Of a DNA stretch of 64,000 nucleotides, positions 8,849 to 17,095 are shown piece after piece. The stretch covers positions 62,001-126,000 of the forward strand of contig JBOEGO010000027.1 in assembly GCA_050633465.1 (NCBI GenBank). The letters run 5' to 3'. The stretch is from UBA3069 sp050633465 (GTDB lineage: Bacteria > Pseudomonadota > Alphaproteobacteria > Rhodobacterales > Rhodobacteraceae). The position numbers were made by a program, and so were the translations under genes. Position 1 is the stretch's first letter; every line of letters starts with the position of its first letter. Under the pieces are notes generated by a model. It saw only the letters and a list, made by a program, of their open reading frames with translations. It did not search any database and was not told the origin of the DNA.

Positions 8849-9592
8849 TTATTTATCGGTCTGAACGGGCGCGGCATTGGCCGCGCGCCATAGGGCCATG
8901 TCGCGGCCATGGGCCTGTTGCAGGAATTCCGCCATGTGCGGGGTTTGGAACACGGCGCGGTCAAACCCCTGTCGTGCCACGTTGCGGCGCGGTGGGGCAG
9001 GTATGACCGTTCCGGTCATCTTTGTTAACATCGGCGACAGGGCGCTGCCCAATGCAACAGAGTCGAATTCGGTCAGACGGGTGGTGATTTCGGCGCTGGT
9101 CCAGTTCGGGCGCGGCGACAGGATGAATTTCGCCTGCATGTTCAGGAACAGCGGTTCGTGTTCGCGCAAAATGGCGATCACCGCCTGCGGGTCACTGTTG
9201 TCGGCGCTGCGGATTTGCCGTGACAGATCGCGGAAATAGCGGCCATAGCGGTAAAAACTGTGGGGGCCGCGTGCGTATACCTCGAACCACCAATTGTAGT
9301 GGGAGGCCAGCTGCGCCACCGGATCGCGCAGGATGGTGAACCAGCGTAGCGGGCGTTGTGTCAGCGGGGTGATGCGGTCACGCAGGGTTTCAAACGGCAC
9401 ATGACCAGACAGCCAGTGGCTGCGCGTGATGGCGCGGGTCAGGCGGGCGGGTTTGCCTAAAAATCGTTCAATATGTTTAACGCCGGTCCCGTGCTGGCGC
9501 AGCACCGCATTGGCGGTGGTGCCTGCGGTTTTGGGGATATGCACCAGAATGTTCAAAGGTGCAGAGGGGCTGTTATTGTGGGTCACGGTCAT
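8849..9592 (-). CDS. Sulfotransferase-like protein
   Basis: Predicted 247-residue PAPS-dependent sulfotransferase-family protein. The N-terminal strand-loop NILVHIPKTAGTT is the 5'-phosphosulfate-binding P-loop typical of carbohydrate sulfotransferases. RWFTILRDPVAQLASHYNWW supplies the 3'-phosphate-binding arginine/serine segment. The acceptor could be a polysaccharide or lipid and is unknown. The start at 9592 is preceded by GGGGGG; an in-frame ATG at 9604 is a possible alternative. It is convergent with the tRNA-Pro gene and divergent from nrdJ, with 650 bases of gene-free DNA upstream. Confidence 0.75.
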   Translation of the reverse strand: MTVTHNNSPSAPLNILVHIPKTAGTTANAVLRQHGTGVKHIERFLGKPARLTRAITRSHWLSGHVPFETLRDRITPLTQRPLRWFTILRDPVAQLASHYNWWFEVYARGPHSFYRYGRYFRDLSRQIRSADNSDPQAVIAILREHEPLFLNMQAKFILSPRPNWTSAEITTRLTEFDSVALGSALSPMLTKMTGTVIPAPPRRNVARQGFDRAVFQTPHMAEFLQQAHGRDMALWRAANAAPVQTDK

Positions 9593-9878
9593 TTTGCCCC
9601 CCATATATTGTGTTTGGCGGCGTTGTTATGCCCGCCGTGCTGCCACAGCATATGCGATAGGTTAACGGCCAACACGCTAGATATGGTGGGGGCATGTGAC
9701 GAAATCGCCGCAGTCGGGCGGTTGCGGGGGGATGGAGCGGGGGGCGGAGAAAATTCTTGCATTGGTTGTTTTATCCCCCGCGCTGGTCCTGTTCACGCGC
9801 CCGAAACAGAGTTTTACACTGCATGTATCACTTTACCCGCATCCTCTAACCCTGTCCAACCCAAGGATTTTTACCGAT

Positions 9879-9931
9879 CCGTCCACAGGGATGTCCACAG
9901 CCGAGCGGTTTTTGCACAGCCCTGTGCATGA
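9879..9931. promoter_or_regulatory. Cluster of DnaA-box-like words upstream of nrdJ
   Basis: The 650-base stretch 9605-10256 holds no believable gene. Within it, four words resemble the DnaA box TTATNCACA: CCGTCCACA (9879-9887), ATGTCCACA (9891-9899), TTTTGCACA (9910-9918) and, inverted, TGTGCATGA (9923-9931). The last two flank a hairpin-forming GCACAGCCCTGTGC (9914-9927). None is a perfect consensus box. DnaA control of ribonucleotide reductase is known in E. coli (nrdAB); the same here is inference. Confidence 0.35.
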
Positions 9932-10057
9932 ATCGGTTGCCCGTGGCGGGAACCGGATGTGGCGTCGGGGTCAACAAAACTTTTGTGAAAATACTCTAAA
10001 AATTCCGTTGACCCCATAGGCCCAAATACGTCAGTTTGTGGGAGCCGGTCGGGGACG

Positions 10058-10073
10058 CCACAATATGTAGTGG
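10058..10073. promoter_or_regulatory. NrdR-box-like site
   Basis: CCACAATATGTAGTGG matches the 16-bp NrdR-box pattern acaCwAtATaTwGtgt at 13 of 16 positions and is a near-palindrome. It sits 184 bases upstream of the nrdJ start. NrdR is the ATP/dATP-sensing repressor of ribonucleotide reductase genes. NrdR boxes usually come in pairs about three helical turns apart; I do not see a clear second copy. Confidence 0.6.
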
Positions 10074-10256
10074 TTGATGGGGTCGGGCCAGACAGTCTCA
10101 TATCAGGGCGATCCCATCGGATCGCGCAGTTTTTCGCGCCTTTCACCATGGGCCGCGAGCGGGATTTTCTTGTCCTTCACGCCAGATCTGATCGCAGGTC
10201 ACGCCGCAATGACGGGGGGCCGGGGACAGTAGAAGCTGAAAATATGGGGCAGCGTT

Positions 10257-13200
10257 ATGAAGATTGAAAGAAAGTTTACCACCGCCGGGCAGGATGCATA
10301 TTCCGCGCTGGATTTCGTGACCACCGCGTCGGAAATCCGCAACCCTGATGGGTCGATCGTGTTCCGTTTGGATGACGTCGAAGTCCCCAGCAAATGGTCA
10401 CAGGTGGCATCCGATGTCATCGCGCAGAAATATTTCCGCAAGGCAGGCGTGCCCGCTGTGATGAAAAAAGTGGCCGAGGCCGGTGTTCCCGAATTCCTGT
10501 GGAAATCCGTTGCCGATCTGGACGCGCTGTCCGACCTGCCCGAGGACGAGCGGTTCGGTGGTGAAACATCATCGAAACAGGTGTTCGACCGTCTGGCGGG
10601 GGCATGGGCCTATTGGGGCTGGCAGGGTGGTTATTTCACATCCGAGGAAGACGCGCGCGCCTATTACGACGAGATGCGTTTCATGCTGGCCGCACAGATG
10701 GCCGCGCCCAACAGCCCGCAGTGGTTCAACACCGGCCTGCACTGGGCCTATGGCATCGACGGCCCCGGCCAGGGTCACTATTACGTTGATCACAAAACCA
10801 AAAAGCTGACCAAATCGGCCAGTGCATACGAACACCCCCAGCCCCACGCCTGTTTCATCCAATCCGTGGCCGACGATCTGGTCGGTGATGGCGGCATCAT
10901 GGATTTGTGGGTGCGCGAGGCGCGTCTGTTCAAATACGGGTCCGGCACCGGCACCAACTTTTCCAGCCTGCGGGCCGCGAATGAACCCCTGTCGGGTGGT
11001 GGCAAATCATCGGGCCTGATGGGTTTTCTGAAAATCGGTGACCGCGCTGCGGGTGCGATCAAATCGGGCGGCACCACGCGCCGCGCCGCCAAAATGGTGA
11101 TCTGCGATGTGGACCACCCCGATGTCGAGGAATTCGTGAACTGGAAGGTGAAAGAGGAGCAGAAGGTTGCCTCGATCGTGGCCGGTTCGAAAATGCACGA
11201 ACAGGAGCTGAACAAGATTTTCGGCGCCATTCGTGAATGGGACGGATCGACCGAGGATGCGGTTGATCCGGCGAAAAACCCCAGCCTGAAAACCGCCATT
11301 CGCGGCGCGAAAAAGGTATCCATCCCGGAAACATATGTGAAACGGGTGCTGGATTACGCCAAGCAGGGCTATAGCAGCATCGAATTTCCCACCTATGACA
11401 CCGATTGGGATTCCGAGGCCTATGCATCGGTATCGGGCCAGAATTCCAACAACTCGGTTCGGGTGACGGATGCGTTTTTGAAGGCCGTGCAGGATGATGC
11501 GGATTGGGAATTGCTGCGCCGCACCGATGGCAAGGTCGCCAAGACCGTCAAGGCCCGCGATCTGTGGGAAAACATCGGCCATGCCGCATGGGCCTGTGCC
11601 GATCCGGGCATCCAGTATCACGACACGGTCAACGCATGGCACACATGCCCCGAAGACGGCGCGATCCGCGGGTCGAACCCCTGTTCGGAATATATGTTCC
11701 TGGACGACACCGCCTGCAACCTTGCGTCGATGAACCTGCTGACATTCCTGCATGATGGCAAATTCGACGCCGAAGGGTATATGCACGCCACCCGTCTGTG
11801 GACTGTCACCCTGGAAATTTCCGTGATGATGGCGCAATTCCCGTCCAAGGAGATCGCGCAGCGTTCGTTCGATTTCCGAACGCTGGGTTTGGGTTACGCC
11901 AATATCGGCGGTTTGCTGATGAACATGGGGCTGGGCTATGACAGCGACGAGGGGCGTTCGCTGGGCGCGGCGCTGACCGCGATCATGACCGGCGTGTCCT
12001 ATGCCACATCCGCTGAAATGGCCGGTGAACTGGGGGCATTCGACGGATACAAGCGCAACAAGAAACACATGCTGCGTGTCATTCGCAACCACCGCAATGC
12101 GGCCTATGGCGCGACCGATGGTTACGAGGCGCTGGAGATCAAACCCGTTGCTTTGGATCACGCCAATTGCCCCGATGCGACCCTGATTGATCTGGCGATG
12201 TCCGCATGGGACGAGGCGCTGAAGCTGGGCGAGGCCCACGGCTATCGCAACGCGCAGGTGTCGGTGATTGCCCCCACGGGCACCATCGGTCTGGTGATGG
12301 ATTGCGACACCACAGGGATTGAACCCGATTTCGCGCTGGTCAAATTCAAGAAACTGGCCGGTGGCGGGTATTTCAAAATCATCAACCAGTCGGTGCCTGC
12401 GGCATTGGAAAAACTGGGCTATGGTTCGGCACAGATCGAAGAGGCAATTTCTTATGCGGTCGGCCATGGCAGCATCGGCAATGCGCCTGCGATCAACCAC
12501 ACCAGCCTGATCGGTCACGGTTTTGGCCCGCGCGAGTTGGACAAGATCGAGGCGGCGCTGGGGTCGGCATTCGACATCCGGTTCGTGTTCAACCAGTGGA
12601 CGCTGGGCGCGGAATTCTGCACCGGCACGCTGGGCATTCCCGCGGCCAAGCTGAACGATCCCAGCTTTGACTTGCTGCGGCATCTGGGGTTCACCCGCGC
12701 TGAAATCGACGCAGCCAACGACCATGTGTGCGGCACCATGACATTGGAAGGCGCACCGCATGTGGACCCGAAGCATTATCACATTTTCGATTGCGCCAAC
12801 CCCTGTGGCAAAAAGGGCAAGCGGTTCCTGTCGGTCAACAGCCATATTGATATGATGGCGGCGGCGCAGTCGTTCATTTCGGGTGCGATTTCCAAAACCA
12901 TCAACATGCCCAACGATGCCACCATCACCGATTGTCAGGCCGCATATGAACGCAGCTGGCAAATGGGGATCAAGGCCAATGCGCTGTATCGCGACGGTTC
13001 CAAACTGAGCCAACCGCTGGCATCCGCGCTGGTCGAGGATGACGACGAGGCAGCCGAAGTGCTGGAAAGCGGCACCCCGCAGGAAAAGGCCGCCGTGCTG
13101 GCCGAAAAGATCATCGAAAAGGTGATCGTCAAAGAGGTTGCCCGTGGCCGTGAAAAACTGCCCGAGCGTCGCAAGGGTTACACCCAGAAAGCGGTTGTGG

Positions 13201-13931
13201 GTGGTCACAAGGTATACCTGCGCACCGGCGAATATGGCGATGGCCAGCTGGGCGAGATTTTCATCGACATGCACAAGGAAGGTGCGGGTTTCCGCGCCAT
13301 GATGAACAATTTCGCCATCGCCGTGTCGGTGGGCCTGCAATACGGTGTCCCGCTGGAGGAATTCGTGGATGCCTTTACCTTCACCAAATTCGAACCGGCG
13401 GGCATGGTGCAGGGCAACGACAGCATCAAGAATGCGACCTCGATCCTTGATTATATCTTCCGCGAACTGGCGGTGTCCTATCTGGATCGCACCGATCTGG
13501 CGCATGTGAAACCCGAAGGCGCGTCATTCGACGATCTGGGCCGTGGCGAAGAAGAGGGCGTTTCCAACGTCAAGGAAATCAGCGAAACCGCTGCCTCGCG
13601 TTCGCTGGAGGTGCTGAAGCAGATTTCGTCGACAGGGTATCTGCGCAAGCGTCTGCCGCAGGATCTGGTGGTGTTGCAGGGCGGCATGGCCACGGGGACC
13701 GATCCGGTCGCCACGCTGCAAACATTGGTGCCTGAAACCGCCGCCGCTGTGGCGACCGTCACCAGCACCACGGCAATTTCCAGCGGGTCGCTATCGCTGG
13801 ATGCGCGGGTCAAGGCCAAGATGCAGGGCTATGAGGGCGAGGCCTGCGGCGAGTGCGGCAACTACACGCTGGTGCGCAACGGCACCTGCATGAAGTGCAA
13901 CACCTGCGGCGGCACATCGGGCTGTAGCTGA
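10257..13931 (+). CDS. nrdJ: Adenosylcobalamin-dependent (class II) ribonucleotide reductase
   Basis: 1224-residue enzyme that reduces ribonucleotides to deoxyribonucleotides using a radical made from adenosylcobalamin, so it works with or without oxygen. The loop SNPCSE near residue 476 holds the radical cysteine between the conserved Asn and Glu. CNLASMNL, 19 residues later, carries the second redox cysteine, and ACFIQSVADD supplies the first. PTGTIGLVMDCDTTGIEPD is the conserved active-site barrel segment. The C-terminus ends in a cysteine-rich tail (CGECGNYTL...CMKCNTCGGTSGCS) that probably shuttles electrons from thioredoxin and may bind zinc. No nrdAB or nrdDG is in the window. The NrdR-box-like site upstream points to dATP-responsive repression. 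Confidence 0.97.
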   Translation: MKIERKFTTAGQDAYSALDFVTTASEIRNPDGSIVFRLDDVEVPSKWSQVASDVIAQKYFRKAGVPAVMKKVAEAGVPEFLWKSVADLDALSDLPEDERFGGETSSKQVFDRLAGAWAYWGWQGGYFTSEEDARAYYDEMRFMLAAQMAAPNSPQWFNTGLHWAYGIDGPGQGHYYVDHKTKKLTKSASAYEHPQPHACFIQSVADDLVGDGGIMDLWVREARLFKYGSGTGTNFSSLRAANEPLSGGGKSSGLMGFLKIGDRAAGAIKSGGTTRRAAKMVICDVDHPDVEEFVNWKVKEEQKVASIVAGSKMHEQELNKIFGAIREWDGSTEDAVDPAKNPSLKTAIRGAKKVSIPETYVKRVLDYAKQGYSSIEFPTYDTDWDSEAYASVSGQNSNNSVRVTDAFLKAVQDDADWELLRRTDGKVAKTVKARDLWENIGHAAWACADPGIQYHDTVNAWHTCPEDGAIRGSNPCSEYMFLDDTACNLASMNLLTFLHDGKFDAEGYMHATRLWTVTLEISVMMAQFPSKEIAQRSFDFRTLGLGYANIGGLLMNMGLGYDSDEGRSLGAALTAIMTGVSYATSAEMAGELGAFDGYKRNKKHMLRVIRNHRNAAYGATDGYEALEIKPVALDHANCPDATLIDLAMSAWDEALKLGEAHGYRNAQVSVIAPTGTIGLVMDCDTTGIEPDFALVKFKKLAGGGYFKIINQSVPAALEKLGYGSAQIEEAISYAVGHGSIGNAPAINHTSLIGHGFGPRELDKIEAALGSAFDIRFVFNQWTLGAEFCTGTLGIPAAKLNDPSFDLLRHLGFTRAEIDAANDHVCGTMTLEGAPHVDPKHYHIFDCANPCGKKGKRFLSVNSHIDMMAAAQSFISGAISKTINMPNDATITDCQAAYERSWQMGIKANALYRDGSKLSQPLASALVEDDDEAAEVLESGTPQEKAAVLAEKIIEKVIVKEVARGREKLPERRKGYTQKAVVGGHKVYLRTGEYGDGQLGEIFIDMHKEGAGFRAMMNNFAIAVSVGLQYGVPLEEFVDAFTFTKFEPAGMVQGNDSIKNATSILDYIFRELAVSYLDRTDLAHVKPEGASFDDLGRGEEEGVSNVKEISETAASRSLEVLKQISSTGYLRKRLPQDLVVLQGGMATGTDPVATLQTLVPETAAAVATVTSTTAISSGSLSLDARVKAKMQGYEGEACGECGNYTLVRNGTCMKCNTCGGTSGCS

Positions 13932-13978
13932 TTTGAAACCCCGGTCGGGGGCTGACCCAAGCGGCCCCCCTCCACCTT

Positions 13979-14003
13979 GGTCGCGCCACCCCATGGCGCG
14001 ACC
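13979..14003. repeat. Hairpin downstream of nrdJ
   Basis: A perfect 9-bp stem GGTCGCGCC/GGCGCGACC with a 7-base loop, 48 bases past the nrdJ stop. No T-tract follows it; it could stabilise the 3' end of the message. Confidence 0.5.
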
Positions 14004-14100
14004 CATCGGAACACGAAGCGGGTGCGCTCGCTTCGGGTTGATCAGGTCGCAGGCAAAAAAACACCGAGCGGTCAACGATTGAACCTGATTGACAAGCCTC

Positions 14101-14136
14101 GGGCGCCATTGGTTTTTACCTTTGGCGCCCTTTTTT
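14101..14136 (+). terminator. Rho-independent terminator of nrdJ
   Basis: Stem GGGCGCCA (14101-14108) pairs with TGGCGCCC (14123-14130) and is followed directly by TTTTTT (14131-14136). It ends plus-strand transcription before the convergent GFA-family gene. Confidence 0.85.
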
Positions 14137-14163
14137 CACAGGTTTTCGCGATGCGCGGCGCGA

Positions 14164-14565
14164 TCAGGGGGCCGCGCCACTGTGGCAGATCACCCCTTGC
14201 CCGCGGGGCAGGACCTCCCAGGATGCTTTGGACCCTGTGAACTGGTGGTAACCGATGCTGATCTGCGGGTCACCATCAACACAGCCAAGGGTGACGCCGT
14301 GCATGATGCCATTGAACACCCCGCATAGGGTGGACCCGCAGATGGCGCAAAACCGCACGCCCGCGCCCTGTTGGCCGATGTAATCGGTCAGATTGGATTC
14401 GCCCTGCAACCATTTGAAATCATTAGGGTTCACCAGCGCATAGGCTGATGCCTGCGCGCTGAACACCCTGCGGCAGCGCGAACAATGGCAAGAGCGCGCA
14501 TCAAACAGCGCCCCCGCGATTTCATATCGGACTGCGCCGCAAAAACACCCGCCTGTAATGGTCAT
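14164..14565 (-). CDS. GFA-family zinc protein
   Basis: 133-residue protein of the GFA/Mss4-like zinc-binding fold, the family named after glutathione-dependent formaldehyde-activating enzyme. Zinc-ligand patterns are GGCFCGAVRYE near the start, SCHCSRCRR around residues 25-33 and FCAICGSTLCG around 70-80. The start at 14565 is set by the strong ribosome site AAAAGGAGGGCGAT directly before it; a longer in-frame reading upstream lacks such a site. Members of this family have varied or unknown substrates, so a formaldehyde role is not claimed. It ends opposite the nrdJ terminator. Confidence 0.85.
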   Translation of the reverse strand: MTITGGCFCGAVRYEIAGALFDARSCHCSRCRRVFSAQASAYALVNPNDFKWLQGESNLTDYIGQQGAGVRFCAICGSTLCGVFNGIMHGVTLGCVDGDPQISIGYHQFTGSKASWEVLPRGQGVICHSGAAP

Positions 14566-14614
14566 ATCGCCCTCCTTTTGGCGCAGATCATAGCACAGGG
14601 GCGGGCGGGGCGGT

Positions 14615-15637
14615 TTAGCAAATACGCGGCAATTGTTCGCCAATCAGCATGTCCACAATGCGCACCCCGCCAAAGGCCGTGCGCATCCGCACCTGTCCGG
14701 CATGGTCTGCGACGGCATGGCCGATGATGGTCGCGCCTGTGCCCTCGGGCTGGGATTGCATGGCCTGCAGGGCGGCATCGGCCTGTTCCGGGGGCACGAA
14801 TAACACCAGCGTGCCCTCATTCGCCAGATACAGGGGATCCAGCCCCAGAATTTCGCAAACGCCGCGCACCTCGGTGGTCAGGGGCAGGGCGGATTCCTCC
14901 AGCAGGATGCCGCAGCCCGCAGCCCCGGCGATTTCGTTCAGCGCCGCAGCCAGCCCGCCACGGGTGGCATCGCGTGCCGCCCGCACATCGGGCGCGGCCG
15001 CCAGAACCGCCTGCATCAGATGGCCCAGACTGGCGCAATCGGATTGCAGATCGGTCGACAGGGCCATATCGCCCCGTGCCGCCATGATCGCCGCGCCGTG
15101 ATCGCCCAAGCGGTGGTTCACAATTGCCACGTCGCCCGCGCGCAGATGGCCCGCCGCCATATCGACCCCCGCAGGGATCACGCCAATGCCCGATGTGGTG
15201 ACATAGACCTGATCGCATGACCCGCGCCCGACCACTTTGGTATCGCCGGTAACGATGCGCACGCCTGCCTTGGCGGCCTCTTTTGCCATTGACGCCACGA
15301 TGCGGCGCAGCAGGGCAATTTCGCAGCCTTCTTCGATGATAAACGCCGCCGACAGCCACAGGGGGCGCGCCCCGCCCACGGCCAGATCATTGACCGTGCC
15401 GCAAACCGCGATCTTGCCAATGTCCCCGCCGGGAAATTCCACCGGCGTCACCACAAAACTGTCGGTGGTAAAGGCCAGCCGCGCACCGGGCTGTTGCAGC
15501 GCGGCATCCATCAGCCGTGCCTGATCCTCCATCCCCGGAGGGGCGAAAACGGATGTGAACACCTCCTCGATCAGGTCGCGCATCGCCTTGCCTCCGCCGC
15601 CGTGCGACAGGGTTACATGGGTGTCTCTGAGTGCCAT
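14615..15637 (-). CDS. hypE: Hydrogenase maturation protein HypE
   Basis: 340-residue AIRS/PurM-fold protein. It dehydrates the carbamoyl group that HypF places on its C-terminal cysteine, making the thiocyanate from which the two CN ligands of the NiFe site are built. The start MALRDTHVTLSHGGGGKAM contains the glycine-rich nucleotide loop. The protein ends in LPRIC, the exact C-terminal acceptor-cysteine motif. I used the ATG at 15637, preceded by ACAGGATCGAA, 10 bases after hypD. It is the last gene of the 20-kb hydrogenase run. Confidence 0.96.
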   Translation of the reverse strand: MALRDTHVTLSHGGGGKAMRDLIEEVFTSVFAPPGMEDQARLMDAALQQPGARLAFTTDSFVVTPVEFPGGDIGKIAVCGTVNDLAVGGARPLWLSAAFIIEEGCEIALLRRIVASMAKEAAKAGVRIVTGDTKVVGRGSCDQVYVTTSGIGVIPAGVDMAAGHLRAGDVAIVNHRLGDHGAAIMAARGDMALSTDLQSDCASLGHLMQAVLAAAPDVRAARDATRGGLAAALNEIAGAAGCGILLEESALPLTTEVRGVCEILGLDPLYLANEGTLVLFVPPEQADAALQAMQSQPEGTGATIIGHAVADHAGQVRMRTAFGGVRIVDMLIGEQLPRIC

Positions 15638-15647
15638 TTCGATCCTG

Positions 15648-16790
15648 TTATTCTGCTGCCGCCACGCCGCGCGCGCCGCCATATTGCCAATAGGCCGCGC
15701 AGGCCCCTTCGGAGCTGACCATCAGCGCGCCCAGCGGGGTTTCCGGTGTGCAGCCCTTGCCAAATTGCGGGCAGGCGGTGGGTTTGATGCGCCCCGTCAT
15801 CACCTTGCCGCAATCGCAGCCTTCGACCTCGGGGGTTTTGCGCGGGCCCGCTGCGTAGCCGATGTTGAATTTTTCCTCGGCGTCATAGGCGCGGTATTTT
15901 TCGCGGATGCGCAGGCCAGAGGCGTCGATTTCGCCCAAGCCCCGCCATTCAAAGCTGGGGCGGCGTTCGTAAACATCGGCAATCGCGGCCATGGACACGG
16001 GGTTGCCATGTTCGGGCACCACGCGGGCATATTGGTTTTCCACGCGGGCCTCGCCCGCCGCGATCTGGCGCAGGACCATCAACACGGATTGCAACAGGTC
16101 CAGCGGTTCAAACCCCGCCACAGCGATGGGTTTTTTGTAATCTTGTGCAATGAAATCATAGGGATGGATGCCGATTACCATTGATACATGGCCGGGACCG
16201 ATGAAACCGTCCAGCACCATATAGGGGTCATCCAGCAGCGCCTTGATTGGTTCGGGCACGGTGATGTGGTTGCAAAACACGGTAAAGTTTTCCAGCCCCT
16301 CGCGTGCGGCCTGCTGGATCGACAGGGCGGTCGAAGGCGTGGTGGTTTCAAACCCCAGCCCGAAAAACACCACCTGACGATCGGGGTTGCGCCGCGCCAG
16401 TTCCAGCGCATCGAGCGGGCTGTAAACCATGCGGATATCCGCCCCTGCCGCCTTGGCCTGAAGCAGGGATTTTTGCGTGCCGGGCACGCGCATCGCATCG
16501 CCAAAGGTGGCGAAAATCACATCGGGATTTTCCGCCAGTTCAACACATTCATCAACGCGCGACATCGGCAAAACACAGACCGGACAGCCGGGGCCATGGA
16601 TGAATTCGACCCCCGCGTGAATCAGTTTATCCAGCCCGAAGCGGAAAATCGAATGGGTGTGCCCGCCGCAAATCTCCATTATATGCAGGGGGTTATCGGC
16701 GCTGCGGCCCATATCATCGCAGAGGCGCGCAATTTCACCCAGCAGCGCCTTGGCGGCATCAGGATCGCGGAATTCGGTGGAAAATTTCAT
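15648..16790 (-). CDS. hypD: Hydrogenase maturation protein HypD
   Basis: 380-residue [4Fe-4S] scaffold protein that, with HypC, assembles the Fe(CN)2CO unit of the NiFe centre. Conserved segments are EICGGHTHSIFRFG (about 39-52), GPGCPVCVLP (about 67-76) and FGLGFETTTPSTA (about 150-162). The C-terminal cysteine-rich region includes CDCGKVMTG and CPQFGKGCTPETPLGA. The start overlaps the hypC stop by 4 bases, implying coupled translation. Confidence 0.97.
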   Translation of the reverse strand: MKFSTEFRDPDAAKALLGEIARLCDDMGRSADNPLHIMEICGGHTHSIFRFGLDKLIHAGVEFIHGPGCPVCVLPMSRVDECVELAENPDVIFATFGDAMRVPGTQKSLLQAKAAGADIRMVYSPLDALELARRNPDRQVVFFGLGFETTTPSTALSIQQAAREGLENFTVFCNHITVPEPIKALLDDPYMVLDGFIGPGHVSMVIGIHPYDFIAQDYKKPIAVAGFEPLDLLQSVLMVLRQIAAGEARVENQYARVVPEHGNPVSMAAIADVYERRPSFEWRGLGEIDASGLRIREKYRAYDAEEKFNIGYAAGPRKTPEVEGCDCGKVMTGRIKPTACPQFGKGCTPETPLGALMVSSEGACAAYWQYGGARGVAAAE

Positions 16791-17095
16791 GCTGCGCCCT
16801 CTACTTCGGTCGGCCCGGCCAGTGCGGCGTCGCCATCGGCCATGGCCTCTAGTGTTTCCTGTGCCTCGCCCAGTGTGCGCAGGGCGTCCAGCGTGCGGGC
16901 GGCCTCTTCTTCGTCAATCACGGCCATGGCGAAGCCGACATGGATCAGCGCCCATTGGCCCACAACATCGGCCAGCGCGCCGGTGACGATGGGGGCGACT
17001 GATACTTCGCGGCGCACGCCCGATACCTCGGCCATGGCCATCAGGCGGGTCGTGTCGGTGATTTCGATGATCTTACCGGGGATGCCCAAACACAT
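16787..17095 (-). CDS. hypC: Hydrogenase maturation chaperone HypC
   Basis: 102-residue small chaperone starting MCLGIPGKI. The cysteine after the initiator methionine is essential in this family: it binds the iron precursor with HypD and hands it to the large subunit. The core (A-L-I-H-V-G-F-A) fits HypC. The acidic, alanine-rich C-terminal tail is somewhat longer than in E. coli HypC. It overlaps hupR by one base and hypD by four. Confidence 0.95.
   Translation of the reverse strand: MCLGIPGKIIEITDTTRLMAMAEVSGVRREVSVAPIVTGALADVVGQWALIHVGFAMAVIDEEEAARTLDALRTLGEAQETLEAMADGDAALAGPTEVEGAA

Noticed and set aside
9840..9940. Possible replication origin from DnaA-like words
   Set aside because: No perfect boxes, no adjoining AT-rich unwinding element and no dnaA or parAB nearby; better explained as nrdJ regulation.
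9940..10256. Cobalamin riboswitch before nrdJ
   Set aside because: I could not find a B12-box-like conserved core; an NrdR-type site is present instead.
11007..13505. Long minus-strand open frame of about 832 codons opposite nrdJ
   Set aside because: nrdJ is unambiguous; the antisense translation is His/Gly/Gln-rich with no domain.
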